64,000 nucleotides of DNA, taken from positions 5,262,932 to 5,326,931 of the forward strand of contig NC_092629.1 of assembly GCF_039555335.1 (NCBI RefSeq). The letters run 5' to 3'. Both the position numbers and the translations under genes were made by a program. Below the pieces are notes generated by a model. It searched no databases, was not told the DNA's origin, and saw only the letters and a list, made by a program, of their open reading frames with translations. Shown one piece after another: positions 24,641-35,224 of the stretch. Every line of letters starts with the position of its first letter. Position 1 is the stretch's first letter. Origin of the DNA: Amphiura filiformis (taxonomy: Eukaryota > Echinodermata > Ophiuroidea > Amphilepidida > Amphiuridae).

Positions 24641-25011
24641 TGTAGCGGAACATGCCTTCGGTATATATGGTAGCGATTGGCAAAGTAAGGCTTAGGATGT
24701 TGTGGGTGTACAAACCATATCGTACCTGACACTGGCAAAGGAAATACTCCCAGCCACACACAGATATGAGAACAATTGGCTCAACACCTTTATTGGGCTT
24801 TGGGCTGATCCAAGATCGGAGTGGAATCAGGAGCGGAGAGCGGCGGTTTGGATGCTTAGAAGAGAGGGAGAGCTAATTGACCAGTCACCGACCAACCACA
24901 CTCACGGCTACAGACAGACTGGCTCAGAGTGCTATTGCACCCCGCTTATACAGCCAATGAAACCATGTGACTGAAGGAGGCCCTCTCTCGTCGACATCCA
25001 TATCCACCACA
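24641..25011 (-). repeat. 5' LTR of the fossil
   Basis: On the minus strand the 371-bp block begins TGTGGTGG and ends CGCTACA (TG...CA). It contains a TATA-like TGTATAAGC with ATTGGC just upstream. It is followed by TTTGGTGGCAGCGGTGGGAT, whose TGG could pair with a tRNA CCA end as a primer-binding site. No partner LTR was found in the window. Confidence 0.6.
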
Positions 25012-25810
25012 ATATTTTCAAAGGCCGATAGCTCAATTTCCAATTTTATAACGCCATAACTTACGAACTCAATATCTTTGCTTAGGAATGTCCAATTTCA
25101 TTAGGGAAAATGGCATTGTGGGGCAAAATAACTCTATATTTAAGATATGTAAAAACTTCCAAATTGATAACCAAAAGTGTCTGTTTTTGACATGACACGT
25201 CTTGTGATATTTCAATGTGAAGAGAATATTTTAGAAATATAATCCCACCTGTGTGACCTTTGATCTGAAACTATAGTTTGATTGGCTCAGTTAGAATTGG
25301 CTAAAATTATTCAATTTCTTGTTACTGTGTATTCACGTTAATAATGTTCCAAACAACTTGCTCTTGTGAAAGGTTACATACATGGCTCAAAAAAGTGGGG
25401 AATTTTGGGAAGCTCCTTCCCAGAAAATGTTGGTGTTTGGAGGGAAGATCTGGTATTTTGAGGGAAATATTGTCTTTTTCGTATATAAAAAAATGCTATA
25501 AATTGTGTGAAATTTAGCTTGCTTCCCAGGAAATTAATGTGTTTTCCAAGCTCTGGTCACAATAACGCATATGCCAGTCACAACTTATCCAACAAGCGTA
25601 AATGCTCAACCAACTGCATGCACATCATTCTATCTCAATATGCCGTGTTAAACTTAAATTCTTAAATACTGTGTCCGTAATTTTTGACTACAAGGTTTCT
25701 AACGTACAAAGCAATATTCTGTCCCCTGGATCCATACCTGTAAACATCCACAATAAATCAAGCAACAATATTACTTTGTTGCATTTGCCAATCATGTTTA
25801 ATAACTTTGG
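25012..25810. other. No gene recognised
   Basis: AT-rich intergenic DNA without a recognised feature. Confidence 0.5.
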
Positions 25811-25968
25811 GCTATTCCAGATGATATCCATACACCCCCAATGGAAGACATAACCCTAATCACCCACACTGGGAGTAGAACATTCAAATGGAATCACCCA
25901 TTTAAAATTCTCACCCCCAGTGGGAGAATGAGGTCATATCTGGAGGTGTATGGATTTCAACAATAGCC
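25811..25968. mobile_element. Short MITE with ATCCATACACC ends, copy 1
   Basis: The ends match inverted: GGCTATT, a short spacer, then ATCCATACACC. An inner partial palindrome is made of CCCAGTGGGAGAATGAGGTC-like sequence. A relative is at 42582-42720 in a ZFYVE1 intron. Confidence 0.65.
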
Positions 25969-27424
25969 ATTACTGTACAATATATGAAATGATATTAATA
26001 CATTTTTAATAATACCAAAAAAGTCACATAATTATATATATTTACTCTATGGTCTGCATGCACAAAACATGACGTGGTCTAACCATGGAGGCTAAAATTA
26101 GGGAGGGTTCCTTTTGCTATTTTCTTTTCCTCCTTTTAGTCCTATAGTTAAACTGCAGACATCTATAAATATTAGGCTACATGATCTGCAATAACATAGA
26201 ATAAGGTACATGCAAATACCAAAAAAATTCCTTCTCCATAGGACTAATCTCCATATTTAGACCATGCCTAAAGTTAGACCTGTTCTAACTTATTTTATGC
26301 ATACTGACATATAACTCCATGATAACTTTTGATATTTTCAGATCTCTGATTACATAATTACACCTATAAACAATAATGCAAGATATAATATGTACAGAAC
26401 CAATGGGGACATTGTACAACAGTGATGTATTTATACAACTTGAGTTATATTTCAACACAGTGGTGACACCCATGGGGTGGTGGGGATATTTTCTCCCTAA
26501 AGTTGGTTTTCCCTCCTCCCCCATCAAAGAACATGCCACTATTTGGAGCAAAAAATTCAGAATTTTAGACAAATTTTCAACATTTTTCACAATGGAACTT
26601 GAGTAGAGGAGCATGGCATACTGTTAAAGCCAAATAAACAAAGCAACAAGAAAAAATGCTGCATACATTACATTACACAGAAAATGTATATTTGGTTATA
26701 CAATGTATAAAGGTTATAAAACATTTAAGAACATCTTCAAATGTTGTAGTAAAACGTTTACATCTATGGGCTGTGCAATAATTATGAGCACCAGTACAGA
26801 GGTGAAAGGGTAAAATTTCCTAACATGTATAGGCAAATAGTTATTTTAATGACTGTCCATGTAGAACTGTCATTCATAATATTGTAAACTCAGACCCGTC
26901 TGATAATGGCCGAAGGGCTTTCTACCAGTTGTGTTATTCTGTCGGTTAGGATTGCTGATTATTGCTCAATATATCACACTTTAGGGACCGTTTACTACTT
27001 ATGCTAGAGGAAGTACGAGTTTTAACAGGGAATCCAAATTTGCTGGGGAGTGTTTGAGCAGACGCAAGGGGGAAGTTTTCAAACTCCCATCCCTCAGCAT
27101 TAATATTGAACAGTTCCTTAATACTCCCCAGAACTGGATTGAGCCTTTGCATTGGAGTATATAGGGAAATTAAATTAAATGAATTAAAATATTAGGTTCC
27201 ATTTTTGTAACAAAATCCGAGATTTAATAAAACAATGTCCAGTTGATTAATTCATGCAATCAAATACTACTCAAACTTGTGTATGCTGTTTGTACATACA
27301 TGACATACACATTGTTCAAAGCACATGAACGTTGCGACCGCAGTCTGACCAACACACCCCTACACCCACTGGTGACACAAGCACTGGAATTACACAGTTA
27401 GCTTTGTGTTCCAGAGTAGAACAA
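25969..27424. other. No gene recognised
   Basis: AT-rich intergenic sequence. Short open frames near 26285-26614 and 26946-27152 lack recognisable motifs. The last ~120 bases are the left flank of the 88-bp array. Confidence 0.45.
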
Positions 27425-28744
27425 CACTTTCTTGCTCTGATTGATGACAAGCCCTGTTCATGAGCAATATGCCAAGCTTTGATGAGCACCACTGTGTTGA
27501 TCGCTTCATCAGCACTTTCTTGCTCTGATTGATGACAAGCCCTGTTCAAGAGCAATATGCCAAGCTTTGACGAGCACCACTGTGTTGATCGCTTCATCAG
27601 CACTTTCTTGCTCTGATTGATGACAAGCCCTGTTCATGAGCAATATGCCAAGCTTTGATGAGCACCACTGTGTTGATCGCTTCATCAGCACTTTCTTGCT
27701 CTGATTGATGACAAGCCCTGTTCAAGAGCAATATGCCAAGCTTTGATGAGCACCACTGTGTTGATCGCTTCATCAGCACTTTCTTGCTCTGATTGATGAC
27801 AAGCCCTGTTCAAGAGCAATGTGCCAAGCTTTGATGAGCACCACTGTGTTGATCGCTTCATCAGCACTTTCTTGCTCTGATTGATGACAAGCCCTGTTCA
27901 AGAGCAATATGCCAAGCTTTGATGAGCACCACTGTGTTGATCGCTTCATCAGCACTTTCTTGCTCTGATTGATGACAAGCCCTGTTCAAGAGCAATGTGC
28001 CAAGCTTTGATGAGCACCACTGTGTTGATCGCTTCATCAGCACTTTCTTGCTCTGATTGATGACAAGCCCTGTTCAAGAGCAATATGCCAAGCTTTGATG
28101 AGCACCACTGTGTTGATCGCTTCATCAGCACTTTCTTGCTCTGATTGATGACAAGCCCTGTTCAAGAGCAATGTGCCAAGCTTTGATGAGCACCACTGTG
28201 TTGATCGCTTCATCAACACTTTCTTGCTCTGATTGATGACAAGCCCTGTTCAAGAGCAATGTGCCAAGCTTTGATGAGCACCACTGTGTTGATCGCTTCA
28301 TCAGCACTTTCTTGCTCTGATTGATGACAAGCCCTGTTCAAGAGCAATGTGCCAAGCTTTGATGAGCACCACTGTGTTGATCGCTTCATCAGCACTTTCT
28401 TGCTCTGATTGATGACAAGCCCTGTTCAAGAGCAATGTGCCAAGCTTTGATGAGCACCACTGTGTTGATCGCTTCATCAGCACTTTCTTGCTCTGATTGA
28501 TGACAAGCCCTGTTCAAGAGCAATGTGCCAAGCTTTGATGAGCACCACTGTGTTGATCGCCTCATCAGCACTTTCTTGCTCTGATTGATGACAAGCCCTG
28601 TTCAAGAGCAATGTGCCAAGCTTTGATGAGCACCACTGTGTTGATCGCTTCATCAGCACTTTCTTGCTCTGATTGATGACAAGCCCTGTTCAAGAGCAAT
28701 GTGCCAAGCTTTGATGAGCACCACTGTGTTGATCGCCTCATCAG
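27425..28744. repeat. 88-bp tandem array, 15 units
   Basis: Exactly 15 units of 88 bp run from CACTTTCTTGCTCTGATTGA at 27425, with almost no length change and very few substitutions. Variants alternate every second unit. CATGAG/CAAGAG alternates in units 1-4. AATATGCC/AATGTGCC alternates in units 4-9. CGCCTCATC occurs only at the ends of units 13 and 15. This points to past amplification of 176-bp dimers. There are no unique spacers, so it is not a CRISPR array. As 88 is not a multiple of three, each frame gives the same ~60-residue reading frame, which I treat as an artefact. Confidence 0.97.
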
Positions 28745-28870
28745 CACGTATTCAGCCAATCAGATTAATGGGCTCTTGTTATGATTGTCAGACCGTTGAA
28801 TTAGCTAATCAGAACCCCATATCTGAGTTTACACTGTGTACACTCTCATTATGTAAACAAATGCAGTTTT
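28745..28870. repeat. Right flank of the 88-bp array, dispersed elsewhere
   Basis: The reverse complement of about 28770-28860 recurs at about 43083-43170 in ZFYVE1 intron 4. Shared words include GGGGTTCTGATT and GTCTGACAATCATAACAA. The array therefore expanded inside a dispersed element. Confidence 0.7.
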
Positions 28871-28925
28871 TTGGCCAGCAAGTGTACATTGGTACATGGT
28901 TCCGCTTGAAATCAAAAAGGGAGTC

Positions 28926-29087
28926 CAGTGTTCGATTTAGAGGGGTTTTACATGCACAAATGCATGTAACTTTGGCTCTGTGCATGTAGAATTTTGCCTC
29001 TGCATGCAAAATTTTGTGTTATTCAGCCCATTTTGAGGAAAAAATCAGAGTTGTGCAAGTAAATTTTATTTTCTAAATCGAACCCTG
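28926..29087. mobile_element. Small hAT-like MITE
   Basis: The ends are CAGTGTTCGATTTAG and CTAAATCGAACCCTG. The flanks AGGGAGTC and AAAGGGAC are only roughly alike, so the target duplication is unclear. Confidence 0.55.
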
Positions 29088-29530
29088 AAAGGGACCCATA
29101 TCCGACATTTGAAAACAAACTGTTTATACGGAAAAAATCTATTTTTATGGCAATAGTACAAATTTGCTTCAACAGTTTTTTGACCAAACATTGAGAGCAT
29201 ATCAAACTGAACAATATTTTACAAGTTGAAATTTTATCATGAAAGAGATTACGCTGCTGTTTCAAATTCTGTTAACTTTCCCATTTACCATAACTGCAAT
29301 TGGAGGGGGTTGAGAAATAGCAGAGTTTTGGGCGTGAGACTCACACATTCGGTGACTTTCTCACGGTCTCACACCAAAGAAATATAATCTCAACCCTAGG
29401 TAGTAAATCTCGCACAAAGAGCTGTCAAAGGAGTAAAATCTCACGCATCGTAAAAATAATTTGTTTTCCCTACCCCCTCCCACTGTTTAGAATCTCGAGC
29501 GCAGTGGCTCAAATAATGATGGGTCATAAT

Positions 29531-29733
29531 CAGTGTTCGAAATAAGCACTTATCCTCTTGTCCTCTGGGGACAACCATATTGAGCTATGTACTTATCCCC
29601 TGGACAACCACTATATTTGACCTCAAAAAGTATGACACATTTTGGGGACAACCAAAATGTATTGAGGACAAGCAGAATTTATGCTTTAGTTATCCTCGGG
29701 ATAACCTCCATATTTTCCTTATTTCGGACACTG
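29531..29733. mobile_element. hAT-like MITE with perfect 8-bp target duplication
   Basis: The ends are CAGTGTTCGAAATAAG and CTTATTTCGGACACTG. GTCATAAT flanks both sides (29523-29530 and 29734-29741), an 8-bp target duplication as produced by hAT transposases. The interior is non-coding with repeated TCC(T/C)CTGGGGACAACCA-like words. Confidence 0.85.
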
Positions 29734-29741
29734 GTCATAAT

Positions 29742-30370
29742 TATCATTGTAGTGATTTAGTCTGCAAAAATAAGGAATGCCTCTGTTCGAGAGTGTCTCA
29801 CACCAAGCAATTCCAAAAAGTTGACAGCCCTGCGAACAGCTCAAGTTATGACAACACTCCCTCCATCAGAATGTAATTAATTTTCTGAGATCAACATTGG
29901 ATTTATTTAAAAAATTGTAATGCAATTTATGTACTGAATGGCAAGCAATAAATGTTAAAGATATCCATAATCTGAAATAAAAACAGGTATAATTGAGCTA
30001 TACTACAAAACAAAATCAAATAGACAAGTGGATATTCATACGTAGTGGTAGATAGATAAAGTAAACATAAAGTAGGCAATGTAGATTTAAACTGCTATTC
30101 AACACAAATATATTGAGAAATTTACCTCAATACTTTGGTATGTACAATACACATCCTCATCAAGAGGGCTCCAATGATGAATTGATACAGTTGTATGTCC
30201 TTCTACCTTTGATGTCCTTTCTACTGATCAGATTAGGGCATTATATAATGAAGGGAGCTCATGGTTTCGATCACGGTTGAGCGCGGGAGTGCGTTTTCTG
30301 ATTTCAATGGCCATATATATAATATCCTAATACAATTAGATTTGAGTGACCCTAGGCACACAATTCGCTG
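29742..30370. other. No gene recognised
   Basis: AT-rich intergenic DNA with no recognised feature. Confidence 0.45.
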
Positions 30371-30672
30371 TCAAAGTGACGTAACAATCAAATTAACTAC
30401 CATAGCAATAAGGTCAAACAATTTTTGAATGTAGCATGCTGCACTACAAACAGGATGCACTCATCACCAGTGTATGTCTGCAATCATAGATTGAATACAA
30501 TACCGCTCTTTTCAAAGATACTAATCTTACAAGTGCGAGTGATCAGCATGATATGGTTCAATGCAGAGGTACCGCATGAACATACCAGTGAAGTGTGATA
30601 TATTCAAAAATTGTTTTACCCTATTGCTATGGTAGTTGATCCGATTATTACATCACTTCTATGGCGATTTGA
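30371..30672. repeat. Inverted-repeat element related to the foldback arms
   Basis: ACTACCATAGCAATAAGGTC near 30399 pairs with GACC/TACCCTATTGCTATGGTAGT near 30620, and the match extends about 60 bp. The right side (GATCCGATTATTACAT) resembles part of the giant foldback arm near 22675. Probably an old MITE of a family present in the foldback. Confidence 0.6.
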
Positions 30673-30722
30673 AGGAGGATTACAGACTCATTGCATGATT
30701 CCACCAAGAGAACTAGATTATT

Positions 30723-30925
30723 CAGGGACTGCCTTTTGAGGAGAGCAATCGCTCTTTACTGCTCTCCTTAAATCTACTATAGGAGAGCGATTTTTAGCTC
30801 TCCTTACATGTAGTTGACCATTCTCTCTTTATATTCTATTGTAAATGCTCTATTTAACAGCTCTCCATGAAGGCTCCAGAAGAGCTTTTTAATGCTCTCC
30901 TGCAAATTCCAAAAGACAGTCCCTG
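30723..30925. mobile_element. Short MITE with CAGGGACTG ends
   Basis: CAGGGACTGCCTTTTGA at the left pairs with TCCAAAAGACAGTCCCTG at the right. The interior is a set of GCTCTCCT/AGGAGAGC words that themselves fold back. The flanks are AT-rich without a clean target duplication. Confidence 0.65.
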
Positions 30926-31359
30926 ATTAATTTGCCATTCCACCAATATATTAATGTGTGCGTTTGTCTCCATTCTACATCTTGAATGATCAATGCAAAA
31001 CACTTGAGCTTCAGACGCAAATTATTGTTCAATTTCAAGCTTTCCCCAAAAATGCCAGATATACACTTTTTTGGTCTGACCTTATTGGATAAGCCAAAAA
31101 TATTATAAAGTATAATTACATTTACAATCTTTTACTGTGGTACTATTAAAAGATAAATTCTGAGGGTTCAGAACCAGAAAACCGTAACTCACTACATGTA
31201 TTACCAACTCTCACAAAATGAGCATAAAGTTGGCTCCTTGCTTCTGCCTTCAAAAATCAATATTCCCTCCACAATGTCTTTTGTTTTCTATTGAATTTTG
31301 TCATGATTAATGGACTGTATCTTCTATAGTGCTTGTTATAAACACATTGCTTGTTTCTT

Positions 31360-31692
31360 TTCCAGCCATATGGTCAAATATAAATAATGATATCAGGAAT
31401 TCACTTGTCACATGCACCTTTACCACATTTAAAAAACAACTCAGGGGTTTTCTAAACAACATCTCATAGCTTCAACTTCAATTTTTTCTTGTCTCTTGTT
31501 TTAAATTGTATATAACTTTTGTGTAAACTTATTTTGAGGTTTGCTGAGTTGGGGGCACTGCGCCTTTCGGCGACAGTGCTTTCCTGTGCTTTTCAGTGCT
31601 CCCTGGCAGCTCAGGAGGCCTCCTTTATGTTATTTTCTATTTTTGATGTTTGTTGCCAAATGAATAAAATAAAAATAAATAAAATAAAATAG
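31360..31692 (+). pseudogene. LINE 3' end (5'-truncated)
   Basis: The plus strand reads WSNINNDIRNSLVTCTFTTF then KKQLRGFLNNIS and a stop (31467-31469). This is the usual C-terminus of Jockey/CR1-type LINE ORF2 proteins. About 200 bp of 3' UTR follows, with GCGCCTTTCGGCG and an A-rich AATAAAATAAAA tail ending near 31690. Severe 5' truncation is typical of LINE insertions. Confidence 0.75.
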
Positions 31693-31849
31693 TGCCCTGG
31701 CGACTTTATGCTCATTTTGTGGAAGCAGGAGATTGTCAGTTGAGGCTTTCTGGCTCTTAACCCGCGACTTCCTTGCCAATGTACAGGCAGTGTACTCTGA
31801 ATAGGCCATATTTGTGTATCTTGCGCAATGAAGGTATCTTCAAAGCCAG

Positions 31850-33070
31850 TCAATATTTTCGACCTACCAACAGCTAGATAGTGACATTACTGAAGACCAC
31901 CAAGAACTTGTCAAAGAAACTATTGACGAATTGGTCAACTCTAACGAACTTCCAGATGCTGCCACCTATCTCATCAACCCTTTGCCACGCACGAGCAAAT
32001 TCTATCTCTTACCCAAAATCCATAAAGTTGGCACACCCGGGAGACCTATTGTATCCGCATGTAATTGCCCTACTGAACGGATCGCACAGTACTTGGATGA
32101 AATTTTAAGACCTATCGTTGAGTCTCTACCAACCTATGTCAGAGACTCCCCACACGCTCTTCGTATACTCAATGAACTGGATATACATGATGAACGTCTT
32201 CTTTTGTTTACTATGGATGTTAAGTCTTTATACACTTGCATTCCTCATGATGAAGGACTCCGAGCTCTACGCTTCTTTCTCGATCAGCGATCCGAGAAAA
32301 ATCCCTCCACCGACGCACTGTGCCGTCTTGCCGAGTTAGTACTCACTCTCAATTGCTTGAATTCAACGACAAGTTCTACCTGCAACTACATTGGCGTCAA
32401 AATGGGTTCTAGACTTGGTCCAGTATACGCATGCATCTTCGTTGGTTTTATTGAACAACAATTTCTCGCCCGCTACCAAGGTACTAAGCCCATTCTATTC
32501 CTGAGATACATCGACGATATTTTGGGCATCGCGAACTGTAGTGAGGAGGATCTTCTCCAATTCATGAACTTTGTAAACACATTCCATCCCGCTCTTCAGT
32601 TTACTTGGGATATATCTACCACTCAGGTTACTTTCCTTGACATCTCCATCAGTGTTAAACAAGGCTCGTTATCTACCTCAATCCACTACAAGCCTACAGA
32701 CTCACATTCATATCTCACATATTCGTCTTCTCATCCCAGATCATGTAAGGATTCTATCCCATCTTCACAGGTACTACGTTTAAGACGTTTGTGCAGCGAT
32801 GATGGCGATTTCAATCAGCAAACTACCAAGATGATTGATTTCTTTACTGATCGTGAGTATCCCCGCGATGTCACCACAGCAGCCGTCGAACGTTTCCAGA
32901 ACATCACAAGAGACGAATGTCTTCGTATCAAGCAACCCCGTAATGGTTCTAACCGTCCAGTGATGGTATTAACATACCATCCCAACACCGCACCGTTAGC
33001 AACATCATCATCCGAATTGGAAACTCCTTCAAGACCACCATTCTACCAATGAAATATTCCCTGAATCTCC
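31850..33070 (+). CDS. Penelope-like element reverse transcriptase
   Basis: A long plus-strand frame (clear from about 31868, ending at 33052) encodes a Penelope-type reverse transcriptase. Motifs in order: YLLPKIHKVGTPGRPIVS (near 32000), FTMDVKSLYTCIPHDEG (near 32210), GVKMGSRLGPVYACIFVGF (near 32395) and the catalytic FLRYIDDIL (near 32500). TFLDISI and IHYKPTDSHSYLTYSSSHP follow, the thumb-side block of the family. Penelope RTs are related to telomerase RT and prime from DNA ends. The start lacks an ATG and the 5' part is missing, so the copy is 5'-truncated. A GIY-YIG endonuclease frame lies directly downstream. Confidence 0.88.
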
Positions 33071-33071
33071 C

Positions 33072-33581
33072 ATGATATCATATCGTAGAGATAAGAACAT
33101 TAAAGATCGGCTTGTTCACTCCTATCTCAATCCTACCGACAGCTCAGCGTGTGGCACTGTTCCATGTCATCACCGTCGTTGCAATACCTGTAACCACATA
33201 TCTGATACTAATTGTGTCAGCAGCACTTCAGGCACCTACCACATCAGAAGCGAGTTTTCTTGTACTTCTACACATGTGATTTATGCACTTGGGTGTCGGC
33301 GACATCCGCACATTCTGTACATCGGTGAAACTGAACGGCGTTTGGCGGATAGGTTCACCGAACATAGACGAGACATCCTCATACGTGACACCGCCAAACC
33401 CGTCCCTCAACATTTTAGAGGGGATAGTCATACCATCACGGACCTTACAGTTACCGCTCTCACCCAAGTGCATAATACTCACAAACGGAAAGTCGAGGAA
33501 CAACGCATCATATTTAATCTTGGCACACTTCAACCCAATGGGATGAACATTCAATTTAATGTCTTCAACCTCAATATTTAA
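33072..33581 (+). CDS. Penelope-like element GIY-YIG endonuclease domain
   Basis: Encodes a Cys/His-rich linker (CHHRRCNTCNH) followed by the GIY-YIG nuclease: VIYALGC, then ILYIGETERRLADRFTEHRRD with the conserved arginine and a downstream glutamate (KRKVEEQRII). This domain nicks target DNA in endonuclease-bearing Penelope elements. It starts just after the RT frame at 33052, in a different frame, and stops at 33581. A (TTTTC)n tract follows. Confidence 0.85.
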   Translation: MISYRRDKNIKDRLVHSYLNPTDSSACGTVPCHHRRCNTCNHISDTNCVSSTSGTYHIRSEFSCTSTHVIYALGCRRHPHILYIGETERRLADRFTEHRRDILIRDTAKPVPQHFRGDSHTITDLTVTALTQVHNTHKRKVEEQRIIFNLGTLQPNGMNIQFNVFNLNI

Positions 33582-33589
33582 CTTTTCAC

Positions 33590-33897
33590 ATTACTTTCAT
33601 CTTTTGCATTTCCTTTCTTTTCTTCTTTTCTTTTTTCTTGTCTTGTCTTCTTTTTCTTTTCTTTTCTCTCTTTCTTTTCTTTTCTTTTCTTTTCTTTTCT
33701 TTTCTTTTCTTTTCTTTTCTTTTTCTTTTCTTTTCTTCTCTTCTCTTCATTTCTTTTCCTTTTTCTTCTCTTGTCTTTTCTTTTCTCTTTTCTTTTCTTT
33801 TCGGGTTTCTTTTCTTTACTCTATTTTTTCTTTTCTCTTCTCTTCTTTTCTCTTTACTTTACTTTTCTTTCTTTATTTCCTTCATTTTTCTTTGCAG
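33590..33897 (+). repeat. Pyrimidine (TTTTC)n microsatellite
   Basis: About 300 bp of TTTTC units with interruptions lies directly after the Penelope GIY-YIG stop codon. The long Ser/Phe-rich reading frames across it are repeat artefacts. Confidence 0.9.
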
Positions 33898-34052
33898 TAA
33901 TTTTGATTTTGACCTTTTGCGTGTCTTCCCCCTTTGCGTCGCGATAAACCTCGCGCCTTTCAATCTATGTTTTCATCAAGACGACTCATGCGACTCCTCG
34001 CTGCGTTTCTGTGCTCTCCTCTTCCTTTGTTTTCCCGCACGCAAAAGGTCAT

Positions 34053-34086
34053 CACTTGACAAAGGTCTATGACCGAAAATTAAGTG
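34053..34086 (+). ncRNA. Hammerhead-like remnant in Penelope 3' region (tentative)
   Basis: CACTT and AAGTG could form a closing stem around TTGACAAA, a GGTC-TAT-GACC hairpin and GAAA. This resembles the hammerhead core layout (CTGANGA, stem II, GAAA) known from Penelope-like elements. The first core box is off consensus, so cleavage activity is doubtful. Confidence 0.25.
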
Positions 34087-34814
34087 TTTAATTTTGCTAT
34101 GCAAATAAATCTATACAAATGTGGTTTGACACCAAATATTTCTGCTCTTGGACTCTTTTACTTATCATTATTCAAACCTACGCAGCCACTACTTTTCTAC
34201 TTTTTTTCTACTTTTTTTCAATATTTATATAAGCTCCACTTAGCCGAGAAATTTGATTGCTTCGCAGTTACAATATACAGAGGGCGATAAAATGTACATG
34301 ACTGTATTGCACTATATTACATATAAGCTTACCCAAACACCTGATTTAGTACATGTACAATATATTATGTCAATTTAAGACTTGTATACAAATATATTAA
34401 AGTTTCATTTACAAGAACTTGTTAATATGAGTATTTGTATAATAAATCAAATTGATCACATGTATACAAATATATCCAAGTTTCATTTACAAGGATTTAA
34501 GGATTCATCCCATTTTTAATTTCTTTGCAATGGGGCCAAATTTGTTTGACCTTTTGATTGGCCATTGATGCTTGGTCAGTGTATGTCTTTATAATGTATG
34601 AAATTAATCATTGACTGTGGACCTGACCTACTGTAGATTACAAAGAACTTGTGAACCCTTTCTTCATGTCAAAGGTCAAATGCACATTTCAGGTTTCCCT
34701 GCTCTATGATATTTACATACAGATTATTTATTCTAAGACCATGATCAAATATTCTGGTTAATTTGTAGCCTTACATGTTGCCAGCAAATATAAGCCTTCA
34801 TTTAGTTCATGTTA
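34087..34814. other. No gene recognised
   Basis: AT-rich sequence between the Penelope 3' region and the TTAA-type MITEs. Confidence 0.45.
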
Positions 34815-35218
34815 TTAAAGGCCTCTGTTCAGTGATCCCAGCAAGAGTGTAAAAAAATTAAAAGCCCATTCAGTGATCCTTGCGAAATTGTACAAAAAAT
34901 TAAAAATTGTGAATGTGTATAATGTGAATGTATTAAAACGAAGGATAAGTCATAAAAACTATTTTTAAAATGAAAAATTTGGCAAATAAACAAGGTACTG
35001 CAGCCTAATTCAAATACATGTAGCTAATTTCCTTTAAGTTGAGATATTACAGCTTCATTTAAAATGCACTATTTTGTCATTAATATACAACTTTCGGCTT
35101 GACCACTAGCACTAGCAAGCTATGTTAGCACATCTATGCCACCAGTAAAGGTGCAAAAAACTTAATTTTGATGATTTTTACAATTTTCCAAATCAGTAGA
35201 TCATTGAATAGGCCTTAA
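34815..35218. mobile_element. TTAA-flanked MITE, also present in the giant foldback arms
   Basis: TTAA borders both ends (34815 and 35215). The ends are AAGGCCTCTGTTCAGTGATC and GATCATTGAATAGGCC. Internal blocks (AATACATGTAGCTAATTT, GACCACTAGCACTAGC) match the giant foldback arms near 13940 and 22480. A TTAA target suggests a piggyBac-like mobiliser. Confidence 0.7.
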
Positions 35219-35224
35219 AGTCAC

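Larger units (their letters stand above)
9832..25011 (-). mobile_element. Ty3/Gypsy-type LTR retroelement fossil with nested insertions
   Basis: Minus-strand order: one LTR (24641-25011), a primer-binding-site-like stretch, a gag region in two parts (23573-24592 and about 10800-11763) and a retropepsin-like region (9832-10790). It is broken. Two later insertions split it: an 11.8-kb TA-flanked element (11766-23570) and a 464-bp MITE (9933-10396). The small-coordinate side stops at the 115-bp repeat. No reverse transcriptase, integrase or second LTR was seen in the window. Several breaks and the size of the nested insertions suggest an old copy. Confidence 0.75.

Noticed and set aside
27425-28744. 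CRISPR-like array
   Set aside because: No unique spacers between repeats, a eukaryotic setting and no cas genes. It is a minisatellite.
27316-28759. Fifteen overlapping 60-residue reading frames
   Set aside because: Caused by the 88-bp tandem unit cycling through frames; identical in each unit and with no recognised motif.
33559-34072. Ser/Phe-rich membrane-like proteins
   Set aside because: Translation of the TTTTC tract downstream of the Penelope element.
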